The notes under the pieces were generated by a model that did no database searches, was not told where the DNA came from, and was given only the letters and a program-made list of their open reading frames with translations. Below, piece after piece: positions 1-12,459 of a DNA stretch of 64,000 nt. The first letter of the stretch is position 1, and each line of letters begins with the position of its first letter. The DNA is taken from the NCBI GenBank assembly GCA_022495995.1, contig JAFEMH010001355.1, positions 1 to 64,000 of the forward strand, given 5' to 3'. Origin of the DNA: Adenophora triphylla var. japonica (lineage: Eukaryota; Streptophyta; Magnoliopsida; Asterales; Campanulaceae). The translations under genes were made by a program, and so were the position numbers.

Positions 1-2
1 GA

Positions 3-748
3 TGTAGTGATGCGCGAGGAAAAGCTTCGGGTTTCCCGAACTATTTGTTTTTTGTTTTTAGAGAAGTCGCCACTTTTTCTACATTATTGATTGGAAACAT
101 AGAAAAACCATTTTTGAAAGATTTTGGGTTGGGGCTTAAGTTATGGAATGGGAAGGAGTCCAAGGGCACCCATTCCTTTAATTCAGGAGATTGGTCTTGC
201 TAAAGGGGGGTTTTCAAAGAAAAAAACATTTTAAATAAACAAGTAAAAATATCCATTTAACAGGTTAAGCGGAATATAGGATCGATTGCTTCGGTATCGT
301 CCCCACAGCTGATTTGGAGAGGCTCTACGGGCACGATCCTGGGATTCAATGTTCTATACCACTCATAACAATCCAATTAAAAAGGAATGAAGATTACCTT
401 TTGAGAAGAATTTGAGGCGAGTTTCGGCCTGAGTCTAGAGCTTGAATCTTGATGCGGACGAGCTTAACGCCTCCAATCCTTGAGTTCGGACTTTGATGTT
501 TTTGATCAGCAAAGATTTGATAAGCAAACTTTTAGGTGATTTTAGGAGTGATTTTTGTAGGAATCTTTCGGGGGAGAGAAACTCCCACATGAAATATGTG
601 TGCGTATCATGTTTTTGATCGGGGATCGGGAGGTTGAAATACTAGAAATCATCAAGTATTTATAGGAGGTTGGAGAGGTAAAGGTAGATAGGGATACCAC
701 CCTAGTAATGGAGTTCTGAACTCAAATGATATTGGAGAAACTGGGATG
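3..748 (-). mobile_element. Element C 3' LTR, end-proximal fragment
   Basis: This segment matches 38570-39265 almost along its whole length, including the start TGTAG(T/C)GATGCGCG and the shared run around GATTGGAAACATAGAAAAAC. On the minus strand it holds the TATA box (TATAAATA, complement of 657-664) and the transcribed part of the LTR. It stops at GGATG (744-748), where element A was inserted; the LTR resumes at 23757. Confidence 0.85.
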
Positions 749-2729
749 TGTAAGTACCCAAATCCGGATCGTCCAAATCCGTCGGAAAGTTAACCGAAAT
801 CCGTTAGCGGCCCGCTCCAGGTTAGCCGGAACTCGTTAAACTCCCGTTCTTTGTGCCAGCGAGGCGTCCGGGGCGCCCGTGCATCCCGGCGTCGAACCGT
901 ACTTAACACGTGTCATCTCACGTAAAAGTATGGCTTTCCACTGAAAAACGCATTTTCCGGCACTTTTCGGGCGTTTCGGACATTTTCCGGTTGTTATTTT
1001 AAAAAACGGACAAAGCGGGACCGGGGAACGAATTCCCATAATTTGGTGACTCGAGAGGGCACGTGGCGGCCATGCCACCTCCCTCTAGTCACCCTTCAAT
1101 CACAAATCAAGGCTAAAAGACCAAAATACCCCTGATTTGCAAGCCTAGTCGTAGGACTCCTGTGCACTTTTCACGAAATTGCCGGCCAAGTCCCCAGTTT
1201 CCAAAATACCCGAAAACCCCACGGATTCGGTCAAGTCCGTCCAGGACTCCTACGCAATTTTCACCCTATAAATAGAAGTTCTTTGTCAAAGGCAAAAAGA
1301 GGACCAAATTCACTCCAAAAATCACCACCCCACGGCTAAGCGGTTTTCACCCCTTAGGAGCTCCGTTTCGTCTCGATTCGCGTGAAACCTTCGTATTTCG
1401 ATCAAATACGCACCTTACTACTTGAAACAACCTTTCGAATCACTTTCCGTGTCCGTACACACCTCCCAGGAGCCAAAGGAGTCAACCACAGCCATAGGTA
1501 TAACTCCCTCTCTCTAAATCTCTCGTTCCGTCTCGGTTTACGCGCCAGTCGCTACACCGTTTCGACCGTCGTTATCGAAATGTAGACGCCTCCGTCTAAC
1601 GGGGTCCGATACGTTTTAGCCCCTCGATCCTCTTCTCTTTCCGTAAGAGAAGTAATCACGGAGTTAAAACGGCGTTGACCCCGTTCGTTTACTTTATTGT
1701 CATTTACCAATTCGGATCGATCGATCCGTCGATCGTCATTTTAATTTCTGTCATTTACAAATCCGAGCCGTTTGGCCTCGTTGCCTGTCATTTACAAATC
1801 CGAGCCGTTTGGCCTCGTTGATCGTCATTTACGAATCCGGATCGTTTGATTCCGTTGGTACCGCGCTTTAAATATTGTGATTTACAAAGTCCGACCCATT
1901 TGGATCGTGATAGTATTTACTTTTCAAAGTCAGTCGCAACCCGATTCGTTGATCGCATATCATTTAAAACGCATTTTTCCCGTAAAAATCGTTAACAATG
2001 TAATGCCGGTTCAAAACCGGAGTTCGTCCGTCGAACTCTCTTTCAAAACAGCGAAATGACGTTCGGCCTCCGAATGCTCATCTTCAAACTAAAAGCCGCC
2101 ATTTGACACTTAAAATCATTTAAACGCATTTTCCCGTAAAAATCGTTAACAATGACATGCCCGGTTCAAAAAAACCGGAGTTCGACCTTCGAACTCCTTT
2201 TCAAACTCAAAATCGACGTTTGCCACGCAAACGCTCATTTCAAACTCAAAAGCCAGAGCGTTTGTCATTCAAACGCTCGTCTTTTCAAACAAAGTCACCT
2301 AATCAACGTGTGTCATTCAAACCAAGATTAAGCTTGTCATTCAAGCCCCCATTTCAAAAGACACACACACACACACACGATTTCGAGAAAGGTAGAAAGA
2401 CTCGTCATGCGAGGCGTTTCGGGCAATCTCGTAATATTCTACCGAAACGTAACTTGACCTCCGAACCTAACAATCTACGGTACAAAAAGCTTTTTACTCG
2501 TTTTTCTTTGCCAATAAAAATGATCCCCGTTTTCAAAGCCTTTTCCTATGTTTTTGCTACCAATAAAAACAACACCTTTTCACAATAGCCGTTTCTCAAC
2601 GTTTGGGCTCAAAATACAAAAACCGCGTGGCGACTCCTCATTTTCCTTCCCATGAAGCGAGGTCTCAGACACCAACCCCTCCGCGAAAGACAACCACCTT
2701 TCGCATCGCGCGAAATCCGGGTAATTTCG
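749..2729 (+). repeat. Element A 5' LTR
   Basis: This is a direct repeat of 21770-23751, about 1.98 kb, beginning TGTAAGTACCCAAATCC. The two copies are very similar but differ by scattered substitutions and small indels, for example around 955-985 versus 21968-22015. It contains a TATA box, short direct repeats of the type GTCATTTACAAATCCGAGCCG near 1750-1830, a run of (CA)n near 2350-2378, and a primer-site-like TGGCGACTC at 2628-2636. No gene lies here; the small frames are chance openings. Confidence 0.9.
1267..1274 (+). promoter_or_regulatory. TATA box of element A 5' LTR
   Basis: TATAAATA lies about 520 bases into the LTR and is repeated at 22288-22295 in the 3' LTR. It is the likely pol II core promoter for the genomic RNA of the element. 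It is identical in both LTRs although nearby positions vary. Confidence 0.7.
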
Positions 2730-2731
2730 GT

Positions 2732-2750
2732 TGGCGACTCCATTTGGGGA
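2732..2750 (+). other. Element A primer binding site
   Basis: TGGCGACTCCATTTGGGGA starts two bases after the end of the 5' LTR. The first ten bases match the complement of the 3' end of plant tRNA-Arg (3' sequence GGAGTCGCCA), and the GGGGA end is also shared. The middle ATTT differs from the CGCT expected from element C's site, so this element may use a different arginine isoacceptor or a drifted site. Confidence 0.7.
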
Positions 2751-4040
2751 AAAGATACTTTTTCAAAACTACCGATGTTTTCTAAAAAGCCTTAGTGGGT
2801 CAAACTTTCGTTTACCCTTCCTCGTTTTCGTGTGTGTGAGTTCCTTTAAACCTCGAACGGTTTTGTTTCGAAAGGCATTACATTGTCAACTTTTCAAAAT
2901 CATACCATGTTTGTGCATCCCCATTCATGTTTGATTTTCATCTTTGTCTTTTGAGCTGTGCATCATAAATTCTTTAAGACACATTACGAAAAAATCTCTG
3001 TTTTACTCGGAAAAAGAATTTTAGTGACCGCACACTACGCGCACTTCTTTGCCTCGGAACACCGCACTTCACGTGCACTTGCGCCTCGGTACACTTTGCA
3101 CACTACAACCCTAACCCGGGATGGCCTTATCGGTTGCACTCCGATTGGTGCGAGACACCTTTCGGAGGCGCACGGGGTCGTCCCAAACATCCCATCCTCG
3201 CCCGTGTAAGCCATGCACTCTTTGTGTCACACTTTGTCCAAGACCCCGGTTGGTTTTGGCTTAGCTCGTGTCATAAAGCCTAAGTGTATGTATGTTTTCA
3301 CGCCGGGCCCCGCTCAGAGTCAAGCTCGAGTTTGAGACCAAAGGTCGTTCCCGACCCGAAGTCTTGAGCTTTTCGGCCTTGACTTTGACGCGGAGCTCTG
3401 CCGAAAAATATACCCGAAGGTTCAATGTGACGCCGTGTCACCAAACCTCGCCGTATGTATCGTACCGGCCACAACTTGGCCAACGCTAAAAAGCTAAGGT
3501 CTCTCGCACAAGCGAGTCGGGAGAGGTCATGCCCAAATTTTGGCACGATCCCGCCTTAACTTAAGGACGTTGACTTCGGCGTGGCCCGTACGTCACACAC
3601 GTTGAAAGTTTGCGTGATCGGCTAGCCTTAAGTTCACTTTTTCCTTTGTCGGTGGAACTCGCTTGCCTTATCGAGACCTCGCTCGGGATAGTCCGTCTGA
3701 GAAAGATGATCTACAATGGAAACGAGGGGCTTATAAGCGTAGTGACGAGATCCGCGATTAGAGCTCTAGGATTAGTTGCGAAAAAGAAGACCCGCTCTTT
3801 TCCAACCGATTAGGACTACGAGAAAACGTGCTTTAAGTAAACATTAATCGGTAGCGCACATTGCACAAGCCGAAAACCTTGAGCCAAATACCCTTTTAGA
3901 AGCCTAAACCCTTCCTTTCGTTCCACTGCGGCGAAAGAAAGTGGTTCAGATTTCCGGGTCGGCGCCTTGCCGGGATCACCGTAACGGCGGCGTCGAGCAG
4001 GTTCTTCGGTTCCCTCGGTTCCCTCGGCCAGAATTTCCGA
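2751..4040 (+). other. Element A leader between primer site and gag
   Basis: About 1.3 kb separates the primer site from the first Gag-like reading. Ogre elements often carry an extra ORF before gag, but here I see only short frames (for example 2958-3209 and 3292-3489) that I cannot match to any family. The segment 3290-3550 has similar openings on both strands, which suggests chance. I call it leader sequence, possibly with a ruined ORF1. Confidence 0.4.
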
Positions 4041-4049
4041 CATGTCTAG

Positions 4050-5660
4050 CTCACCGAGAAATCGTGACGGGGAAGGACCCCGCCACCGGTAACAGATATG
4101 ACATTGGAAGAAGCCATCCGGGCTTGTGAGGTTCACAAGAGGCGAGAAAGAAGATCGGCGGGAATTTCGTGGTACGGCTTACGAATGAGCGTGGTATAGC
4201 GGCTATCCCCGGTCGAGACGGTACTTTTGTCTGGTCGAGGATGACGATTCCCCGAAACCGGTTCACCAAACCTTCAATCGGGTTCCTCCCCGCCAACTTA
4301 CGGGATGCCTTCCAACCAAGGAAGCAGCCGACCTAGGCTCCATGTTGCCACCTCTCGGGGCAACCACTGCCATTTTGGTCGGCCCGGTGCTACTCCTATC
4401 ACTCAATATCACCGGCGCACCATTTGGACCATCTCGGGATGCCAATATTCCTCAATACCCTCCCGGGTTCGTCCCGTTGCCTATACACGAATCCTAAACA
4501 CCGGGGACAAACCCGATACGGTTCGAGAAAAGGCCCCGTATATTCTCATATACCAAGCCTTCCACCTCCAATCACTACCGCTCACGTGGTAGCACCGGCG
4601 CCGAGCCTCACAGTCCACCCTTGGACCCAACCTTAGCACTGGATGGTCGAGCAAATGAAAGACACAGAAAGCCACCATGAGCGGCTCGCGAGGAAACGCT
4701 CAAATCCACGAGATCAGGGAATGGTCACGCCTCTCCCTGCCAAGTTCGAGAATGGGAGATGGACCGATTCGACGGAACCGAATGTCCTCAAACGCACGTC
4801 GACACCTACGTTCTCGGCATGAGAGCAAAAGGAGCAACCCTCCGGCAAATGGCCGACCACTTCCGGCATACGCTCAAAAGTTCGGCGTTACGATGGTTTA
4901 CGAGGTCGAAGCTGCGGATCGCCACACACAGGAACGGATCGGTAACATCTTCTGGAGCAGTACGGATCCAACTTAGAGTGGGAAACAAGTCGCGAGGACT
5001 TAATCACCAGCGAGCGAAGCGGATGAAAGTGTTGGGGAATTCTACAAGAGATGGAGTGGAAACTCTCAGAGATCATGGAGCCACTCTCCAAAGACGAACA
5101 GATGCGGATCTTCAAGTCACTGCTTAAGACCGTCCATCGAGAACTCTCATCGGTCACAATTTCTTCCCGGATCTCGGGCCATGGTCAATGCCGGCTCACG
5201 GTTCGAGAAGGATCTCAAGGAAAAGTTGGCTCTTGCACGGCCATACGAATACCGCTCGGCGGTTGCATTCAATCCCGCACCGGCCCCGGCAAAGGGAAGA
5301 TACGTCTGTCAACTACGTCCATCGGGGACAACGGTCGGGTAACGAAACCCGAGTCCCACAAAGCAACAATTCTACTCGAAGCGACTGCCGTACACTTCGA
5401 CAAGTTGGACATGCCAGAGCAAGATCTTTGGAAGGGTTAATCAAGGAGGGTCTCCTTAAGCCCGTTGCCAATTACAAACCCAAAATTCCCGTAGCCAATG
5501 CGGACAAGAGCAAATCTTGCGCCTTCCATCGGTATCACGGCCATACCACGACAAGCTGTTTGGGGTTACGATACGAAATCCCGAACTTGATAGAAGAAGG
5601 CAAGTTAGAGCGCCCCAGTGGGCCCCAGTCTGATCGGGAACCCTTTTCCGAACAATAACG
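4050..5660 (+). pseudogene. gag: Element A gag (capsid and zinc-knuckle-like end), broken
   Basis: Gag makes the RNA-packaging particle. The readable parts lie in several frames. At 4759-4900 there is the retrotransposon Gag core, DGTECPQTHVDTYVLGMRAK then RQMADHFRHTLKSSALRWF, matching the usual pattern of F/YDGT..P..H followed by a conserved ALRWF-type helix. Near 5510-5600, CAFHRYHGHTTTSC and YEIPNLIEEGKLE give the Cys/His motif and following helix that end Gag in this lineage. The start near 4050 is a guess from in-frame continuity (MSSSPRNRDGEGP). At least four frame changes break it. Confidence 0.7.
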
Positions 5661-6379
5661 GCGTGAATTCCATTGAGTGGGTGCCCAAGAAGAGTGCCAC
5701 GAGAACCGGTTTCTCCGCCTCTTTCGGCGGATCCTCCTCTAATGTCCACATCGGCTACGATGTTTGCGGCTGCTCACTTTGCACAGGTACGAGTCAGAAA
5801 GCTGTCCAGGAGCAATCCTCAGAAAACAAAAGAAGAAATCCTCTCAACGGCAGGCGAGAGAAAGATACGAAGGCAGGGACACCGGTGTAGGTACACTCGG
5901 AGAACCTTCGGGAGGTTCGACTACTACGTCTTGTACTCCGGCCGAGTCCTCTTTGCCTCCGAGGCCATGCGGCTTTAGAGCGAGACGGGGGTGGGAAAGC
6001 CGAAAAGTCCCAGCGAAACCGAGTCGAGACCACAGGACAGGAATACCTCGAGATCTTGGTAATCTTCTTGCCCGGTCGAAGCCTAATCCTTCGCGGGATC
6101 GGCCAAGATTCAATTTGTCCGGCTTAGAGCTCGGACCGGTAAAGGAAGATCAAGGTCGGCTTGGCAATCGCACTCGATCAATGTGCTAACCAAGGGCGGC
6201 AACCGCCACAAGCGGCCTCAACACACTCACGAGGTTCCGGCCAAAGGCTTTACCTCGCAAGAGGAAGACGAGGAAACGGATGGCTTGATGACTCTCCTTC
6301 TACGGATAGAGGCGAGATCTACGACTCCCGTTTGTATGGCGGTATGATCACGTTACGTGATGAAGACCTACCGAGAGAT

Positions 6380-6775
6380 GCCTCGGGGCACAACGAAGCT
6401 CTGTACATCACTCTCAAGCTCAACACCATATCACTCCCGGAGTATTGGTAGATAACGGGTCGGCCGTTAATGTTCTCCCTCTCGGCATGATGCGAGCCCT
6501 CCGTATCAATGAAAGCCATCGATTCCGTCGGCTCGGACTATCGAGGCCTACGACGGCTCGTCTCGTCCCATCACAGGGACGGTGACTCTGGAACTACGGT
6601 TCGAAACCCCGAATGGTGCCGGCAAAATTCCATGTGATGGACATCCCATCCGAGTTCACGGCTCTTTTAGGACGCCCTTGGCTACACCACATGAAAGCCA
6701 TAGCTTCCACTCTCCATCGGTGTGTTAAGTTCATTAACCGGCGGGGAGATCTCGAAGTCATCAGGGGATAGTTTC
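6380..6775 (+). pseudogene. Element A protease-like stretch 1
   Basis: Retroviral-type aspartic protease cuts the polyprotein. The reading HNEALYITLKL at about 6390, then LVDNGSAVNVLPLGMMRALR (6448-6505), then KFHVMDIPSEFTALLGRPWL (6628-6690) and a short run ending LHRCVKF, is the full order of motifs of the plant Ty3/gypsy protease, with D-N-G-S in place of the classical D-T/S-G. Two frame changes interrupt it. A second such stretch lies at 9690-10090. Confidence 0.7.
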
Positions 6776-9640
6776 CTCATAGGAAACGAAGCCGAGACGA
6801 TGGTGACGTGTCGCACTCGGGCACGGGGTTACCTCCTTCGAATCAACCAAGGGACTACGGGGCAAATCTCATCGAGAATCCCTCGAGTCAGGAGATGCTA
6901 ACTATGTAAACGTACTCGAGCGGGCGGACCACAGAACGATCCGATACATCAAGTTCAAGCTGTCGTTTCCAACATTTGGAGCGGGTGGAAGGAAACGGCG
7001 AATATCGCCATGATGCGGGCACATAAACCCCGATCTCCAATCGGAGATTCGTCGGCATTCTCCAAACCAACTCTACGGCCCCGCAGTGAAGAGATCTTTG
7101 TGATAAAGGTCAACAAGCACCGTCATTCTCGTTTTGAATGCATGGAAGTCGTATGGGATGTCCTCCACGAGGAACTACCCATTGCGCCCCTCTTCTCCAA
7201 CGAAGAGCACGATGTTTTCCTAGTTTGCTCCAACAACGCAACCGGACGCAATACGTCCCTACGTTTGGATTGAGCCGTCGAGATGATGATGAATCGGGAC
7301 TCTCACGGAGTCGAGGACGCGGCGGACCCGCGGGCGGACCTCTGCATTCACATGCTCGGTTTGAGGACGGAACTCCTTCCGATCGGGTCACCTACGACCA
7401 AGGTTCCAATACCATGGAAATTGTCAAGCTCAACGTCCGGTACAAGCGGCTATCAGACAATTGGAAGTTCTTGGTTGACACGACGAAGAATCCCTACGAT
7501 CAAGTGGTTGGCGACGACTTCGTCAACATCATCTATTCGAGATATCCCAATGATACCGAGGATCCGGTCCTTATCGTCGGATCTACGCAATACCAAGGTC
7601 ACCCTCGGCTTGCTTTGCTCATGGTAAACGAGGCTTTGGCCAAGCGAGCTCGAGCTCATCACTACTTCAGTACCGGCCCGGTGGCAACCGGCCCGTGCCG
7701 TCGGTCAAGCTTATACCCTCAGCGCCGCGAGGCGAGGGCAACGGCGAAGGAGACCAAGCTCCTCACCTGCTACGAGTCGAGATCAACCTCGGGAACGCTT
7801 GGCGGCCACCCGAAAACATACGTGAAAGCCTTCCCCGCAAGGCGAGTCGGCTTCCGACATAGGAAATGACCACCTCGGCATCAACATGCTCCGGTTCGAT
7901 TCTACTCCCGGCCGTCACGGCCGGATTGAGACATCACGCCGATCATTGCTAGCTACGATAGACTTGGCGATCGAGCGAGATCACGAGGCTGTCAACATTG
8001 CGAGAATTCAATACCCCGTGGGGTCAATCAACGAGATATGGGCAAACTTCTTGGTAACCGAGATCAAGGAAGGCCGCATGGAATGTCCCGATCCGACTTC
8101 CTTCGTCAACGTAATCCAAGTGTTCCCGCCATTCGGCGATTTGAATGTAATCACGGTTACGGACACTAGCCGGACGGTGCGCACCTACGGAGGCTGCTTA
8201 GCTCTCGCGAGAAAGCCCTCATGGAACTAGCCGCTCAAGAAAGTCGTCTTTGGGACGAAGACCAAGCTCGAAAGACCTACGGGGACCAAGCCCTTAAAGT
8301 GTCACGGGCGGCTTCGGACGAGAAAGCTAGAGGCCACTCTAGACCGGTTCGACCTCAAGAGCTTTGCTCATGGCAACTTCCACGACTACCGTCTGTTCTC
8401 ATCCAACCCTCTGCCGAGCAAGGGTGGTCAACGGTCCCGATGACCTAGGAGATGGAACGTCACGGCGAAAGAATCCCGGCGCTTACCTTCCCGGGAAAGC
8501 AAGTTCTGTGAAAGCGGCGACGAAGACGATGAAACCATTCTCTTCCAAGCCGGGCATGAAGTCAACAAAACCGGACTCCCGAGGGTCTGGGAGGATGGGA
8601 ACGGATCATTTCCGCACTTAAATTGAAAGGCCAACTCGGGGAGGAAGGTCTATTTAAAAACAAGAGGAGGATGGAAATTCGTCTCGAGCAACTACTCGGG
8701 AAATTCCACGATCTACGGCATTCGTTTACGAAACGATCAGCGGGGCGACAACCGATCACATGGGCGAGATGTTCGGGAAGCCGTGTACTCACCTTCCGAC
8801 ATACCCGCCACTCGAGATAAAGCAAAGGAGAAAACTCTCCCGATGGAGGTTTACCTAGGCGCCGCACGCGGTTCAAAGAAGCACGGCTATTCTCACGTAG
8901 GAAGAAACGCGAGGCACTCACTCTCGACGCGAGCTCCATTGCAAGAAGGTTGATAAGGCCCCGGGCGGAGGAAAACTAGCAAACCACGAGTATCGCCGGA
9001 CCCAACTCCGAGAATGCCACAGTATGCTCGGCAAGAAGGAAAGGAACGCGATATACCGTGAAGAGATCAAGGAGACCGTTCGCTTAAGCCGAGAACTCTC
9101 CAACCTCCCCGGAGGGTCAGCAACGCACGGTTCGATTCGAGGCAACCACTTTGTTGTGCGACATTCGAACAAGCTGCGTCAAGCGTAGGCTACCTCCCCG
9201 CGAGAGGCATCCAAGCCGGTATCACTGGGACGAGAATCCGTCAAGCTGCCGAAGCTCAGGGAATTCATCCACAATCAATGAGTTGAGGAAGACATATGGC
9301 CCTATGCTACGAGGAATCCTCCTCTAACTATGGCTCAACTCGGAAGCGGCACTGTTCGAAGGGACCAAACGATGTCGGCGTCCTAACCCGATCGGGTCAA
9401 ATCCATGCATTACCACCTAAGGCCACCAAAAAGCCGACGGGCAGTGCAATCCGGCCGGCCCGAAGACGCAAATTCCTTGAAAGAGGACCCGATCCTCACT
9501 CGGCTCAAGCGGACTCGGGCGAACATTTCTCTTTGGTCTCTGCTCACCTCCTCTTATCCTCACAAGCTCAAGCTAGAGGAAAGCACAGCCCGTACCATGG
9601 TCCCAGTGGGCCTTGACCCCGAGATGAAGTCATTCGGATG
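6776..9640 (+). other. Element A segment between two protease-like stretches, unassigned
   Basis: I do not recognise a complete protein here. An open frame at 7138-7869 (243 codons) reads through Arg/Gly-rich sequence and a central part EIVKLNVRYKRLSDNWKFL and VLIVGSTQYQGHPRLALLMV; further frames lie at 7886-8230, 8221-8448 and 8364-8621. GC content is higher than in the LTRs. Two explanations fit: a duplicated or captured gag-pro segment, since protease-like motifs lie on both sides, or a genuine long gag-pol spacer of the element. It carries no LTR ends of its own that I can see. Confidence 0.35.
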
Positions 9641-9689
9641 ATCGGTAACATCCACTATGGCAACATTATCACCTTCACGAGATTTGGAC

Positions 9690-10095
9690 CTTCCAAAATT
9701 TGGGGCGATCACAATGAGCCGCTCTACATCACGGTCCAGTGGACGAGCGTCGCCTTCCCGCGTGTTGGTAGACGGAGGTTCGGAATGAATGTCTTGCCCG
9801 CCAAGATGATGGACTGCTTGACATCAAGCCCGCGAGATCTGAAGCCTTCGGTCCACCTTTGTCGAGGCCTATGACTCTACTTCCCGTACGGTTCTCGGGG
9901 TTGCTACTCTCAATATCTGGTTCGGTAAGCGGATGATCCCCACCGAATTCCAAGTGTTGGACATTCCAATCACTTTCACGGCCATCTGGGCGTCCACTGG
10001 CTGCATCAAATCAATGGCGTGGCATCCACCCTTCATCGGTGCCTCAAGTTCATGCAAGGCAGGCTAACCACGATCTACGGCGACGGCGTCACCAC
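9690..10095 (+). pseudogene. Element A protease-like stretch 2
   Basis: The order of motifs at 6380-6775 is repeated: NEPLYITVQW (about 9715), then LVDGGS with the catalytic D-G-G-S (9763-9785), a following VLPAKMMD, then EFQVLDIPITFTAI near 9940-9985 and LHRCLKFMQG near 10030-10060. It continues into the G-patch segment, so this copy sits in the expected place before RT. Two or three one-base slips break the frame. Confidence 0.65.
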
Positions 10096-10129
10096 CAGGG
10101 GACCGGCACCAACGACATTCCGGTGTTAG

Positions 10130-10720
10130 AAATCAAGCATAATGATGACATGCCATTAGCTGGATTCACTCTGGAGACCTCCAAGATCCAAATATGCAAC
10201 GTGGACCTTCCCTTTGTCTCACGATCAGATTCCTCCTGCCATGAGGATGATGAAACTCATGAACTTCATCCCGGGGCGGGGCTCGGCAAGAGGCTGCAAG
10301 GCCAACACCAAGTTATTGAAGTCGAGGACCACACCACGGTCCGGGGGCTTGGCTACGTGCCAACAGGCGACATCAAGGAAGGCAAAGGCTCGCCCGCACC
10401 AAGGCGACGGCCCGCAAAGGGAACCTCAGACGGCACACCCAATCTCAGGCCTTACGGCTTTGACCTCGCTCATTACTTCACCAAGGGAACCGGCGGCGGG
10501 CGGGGACCGACAAGGGAACAGCGGGGCGAGGGGCCAGCAAGGGAGGCAGCGGGCGAGGGCCGGCGGCGAGCGACAGCGGGCGAGGGGGCCAGAGCGGTGG
10601 AAGCTGATGAAGATGAGAAAGAAGCGAGAGATAGTCGATACGGAGACTACGGGAAGAATGGAACGGCTAGCACGGGACCTCAGCGTTTGAGAGGACTCAA
10701 GCTAATCCGATAAGGAGCGT
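10130..10720 (+). pseudogene. Element A G-patch segment and Arg/Gly-rich linker
   Basis: G-patch domains are short glycine-rich nucleic-acid-binding modules that many plant Ty3/gypsy polyproteins carry between protease and RT. The frame at 10214 reads MMKLMNFIPGRG and the overlapping frame at 10039 reads GLGKRLQGQHQVIEV then RGLGYVP, together giving the G-patch spacing. From about 10490 to 10610 the DNA becomes a purine-rich, GC-rich tract (repeats of GGCGGGC and GCGAGGG) coding for Arg/Gly/Ala-rich sequence. This tract looks like expanded low-complexity sequence. Confidence 0.65.
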
Positions 10721-11545
10721 TCCTCGACATCACGGCTCTACTGGACCAAGCTGCCACCACGATCCGGCATGAGTACACATTCAAGGAATCCCGAGACTTG
10801 GAGGAGCAACTCAAGGTACTCTCCATGGGAAGCAGATTGTTCGGATCGGCCAGAGGCCACATTCGAGACGGTAAGTCCAAAGCGAAGGAACTAGAATTCA
10901 TAGAAGACGCTCTCGGTGGACCGGCTCTGAGTCTGTTTGAAGAAGTCATGGAGCTGCCCAACTTGATCGGCGGGGCTCAGACAATAGCATGATTGCCATG
11001 ATTGGGACGGCGAAGCCAAGCCTCTCGATCCCCGCACCCTCATCAAGCATCCAGCAATGCCGGCTGAAGAATTGGGTAACTTTCACCGGACGAGGGCAAG
11101 CCGGGCGGGGTGGAAGACAAGTGGGCCCGCACCCACGTCTCCACTAAACCCGGTCTCAAACCCTGCGAGTCGGTCCTTGTCGAGTCCGGTCCTACGAGTC
11201 ATCCAGTGGCCTTACGCAGGAGGACTATAATGTTGTAGCCAATCATGTATTCCCGTTCTTGTTTAATGAAAAGTCGACCTTTCGGAGTATCCTCTCATTG
11301 CCACTTTAACAGCGATAAGTTAACAAACAACTTAAAAGACGTTAATAATTCAATTGATAAAGAAAGCGAGACACATTAAACGAACAATACATTAAAGAAG
11401 TTCTCGAGCGTGTAGTTGACCAAGAGGACAATAGGGCCCAAGCTGCCGAAGAGGTTATGACCAAAGTGAACACAGGGTCGGTGCAAGAGCCTAAAGAGAC
11501 ACAAGTGGGCGGTTTCTTCGCCGATGCGAAAAGGAAGCCACGATA
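10721..11545 (+). other. Element A acidic linker before RT
   Basis: This corresponds to 58500-58930 in element B, which reads EEIEAVAEHVFPYFLNENFD. Here the equivalent reading is NVVANHVFPFLFNEK near 11230-11275. Upstream, 10798-10992 encodes a helical stretch (EEQLKVLSMGSRLFGSARGH). The role is unknown; it is a spacer of the polyprotein. Several stops lie in the AT-rich part at 11300-11400. Confidence 0.45.
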
Positions 11546-11549
11546 AACC

Positions 11550-12440
11550 TCCTCAGGGAGTATGTTGACGTGTTTGCACAGTCATACCGGGACATGCCGA
11601 GGACTCGATCCCTCAATCGTGGAGCACGAGAATTCCCCTGGATCCCGAATCCAAGCACATCAAACGAAGGCTGCGCAAGATCAAGCGAGTGGTCCTTGCA
11701 AGTTAAAGAAGAAATTGAGAAAATGCTCAGAGTTGGTTTCATCGAGTGATTGAGTACCCGACTTGGCTCTCAACATCGTGACGGTCACCAAGGCCAACGG
11801 AAAGGTCGAGATCTTTGCGTAGATTTCCGGGATCTCAACAAGGCCGGCCCTAAAGATGATTTCCCCCTTTGCCTAACATCGACATCTTTGGTCGACACCA
11901 CGGCAAATTTGAAGTAAAGTCCTTCGTGGACGGGTTATTTGGATACAACCCGGATCAAGATGTCAGGAGGATCGAGGCCAAGGCGCCTTCACCACTCCAT
12001 GGGGGACATGCTTGTTACACGGTCATGCCGTTCGGTCGAAGAACGGCTGGGGCTACTTACCGGCGAGGGCACCTGCCCTCTTCCATGACATGATTCACAA
12101 GGAAATCGAAGTATACGTCGATGACATGATCATCCACTCCGAGGGATCGGACATGCGGCACATGACGGATCTGAGGAAGTTCTTCAACGAGACTCGAAAG
12201 CACTCCATGAGGCTAAACCCGGCAAAGTGCACCTTCGGCGTCAAGCGCGGCAAGGTGCTTGGGGTACATGGTTACGAAAGAGGTATCGAAGCCGATCCCG
12301 GGAAAATCAAGGCCATCATCGACATGAAGCCGCCTCAAACCACTGACAGTAAAAGCTTCATGGGAAGGCTTCGATACATCGGTCGCTTCATCAACCGGTT
12401 GACATCTCTCTGCGAGCCCATGTTGGCCCGATGAAAAGAA
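11550..12440 (+). pseudogene. pol: Element A reverse transcriptase, broken
   Basis: RT copies the element RNA into DNA. Visible motifs in order: EYVDVFAQSYRDMP at 11558-11600; VKEEIEKMLRVGFIE (about 11702-11745); CVDFRDLNKAGPKDDFPLPN across a frame slip (11815-11880); SFVDGLFGYN (11918-11950); YTVMPFG (12015-12040); the catalytic YVDDMIIHSEG at 12113-12145; and LRKFF..MRLNPAKCTFGVKRGKVLG (12170-12265). The frame 12012-12434 is the longest intact piece. At least four one-base changes break the domain. Confidence 0.85.
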
Positions 12441-12459
12441 TGCCGAGCATCAAATGGGA

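Noticed and set aside
836..1078. Minus-strand 80-codon frame in A's LTR
   Set aside because: No family match and not kept intact in the 3' LTR copy; chance opening.
2350..2378. CA microsatellite as a separate feature
   Set aside because: Ordinary slippage repeat present in both LTR copies of A.
8203..8213. TCTCGCGAGA in element A
   Set aside because: A single short palindrome in broken coding sequence, not paired or repeated in A's LTR or leader.
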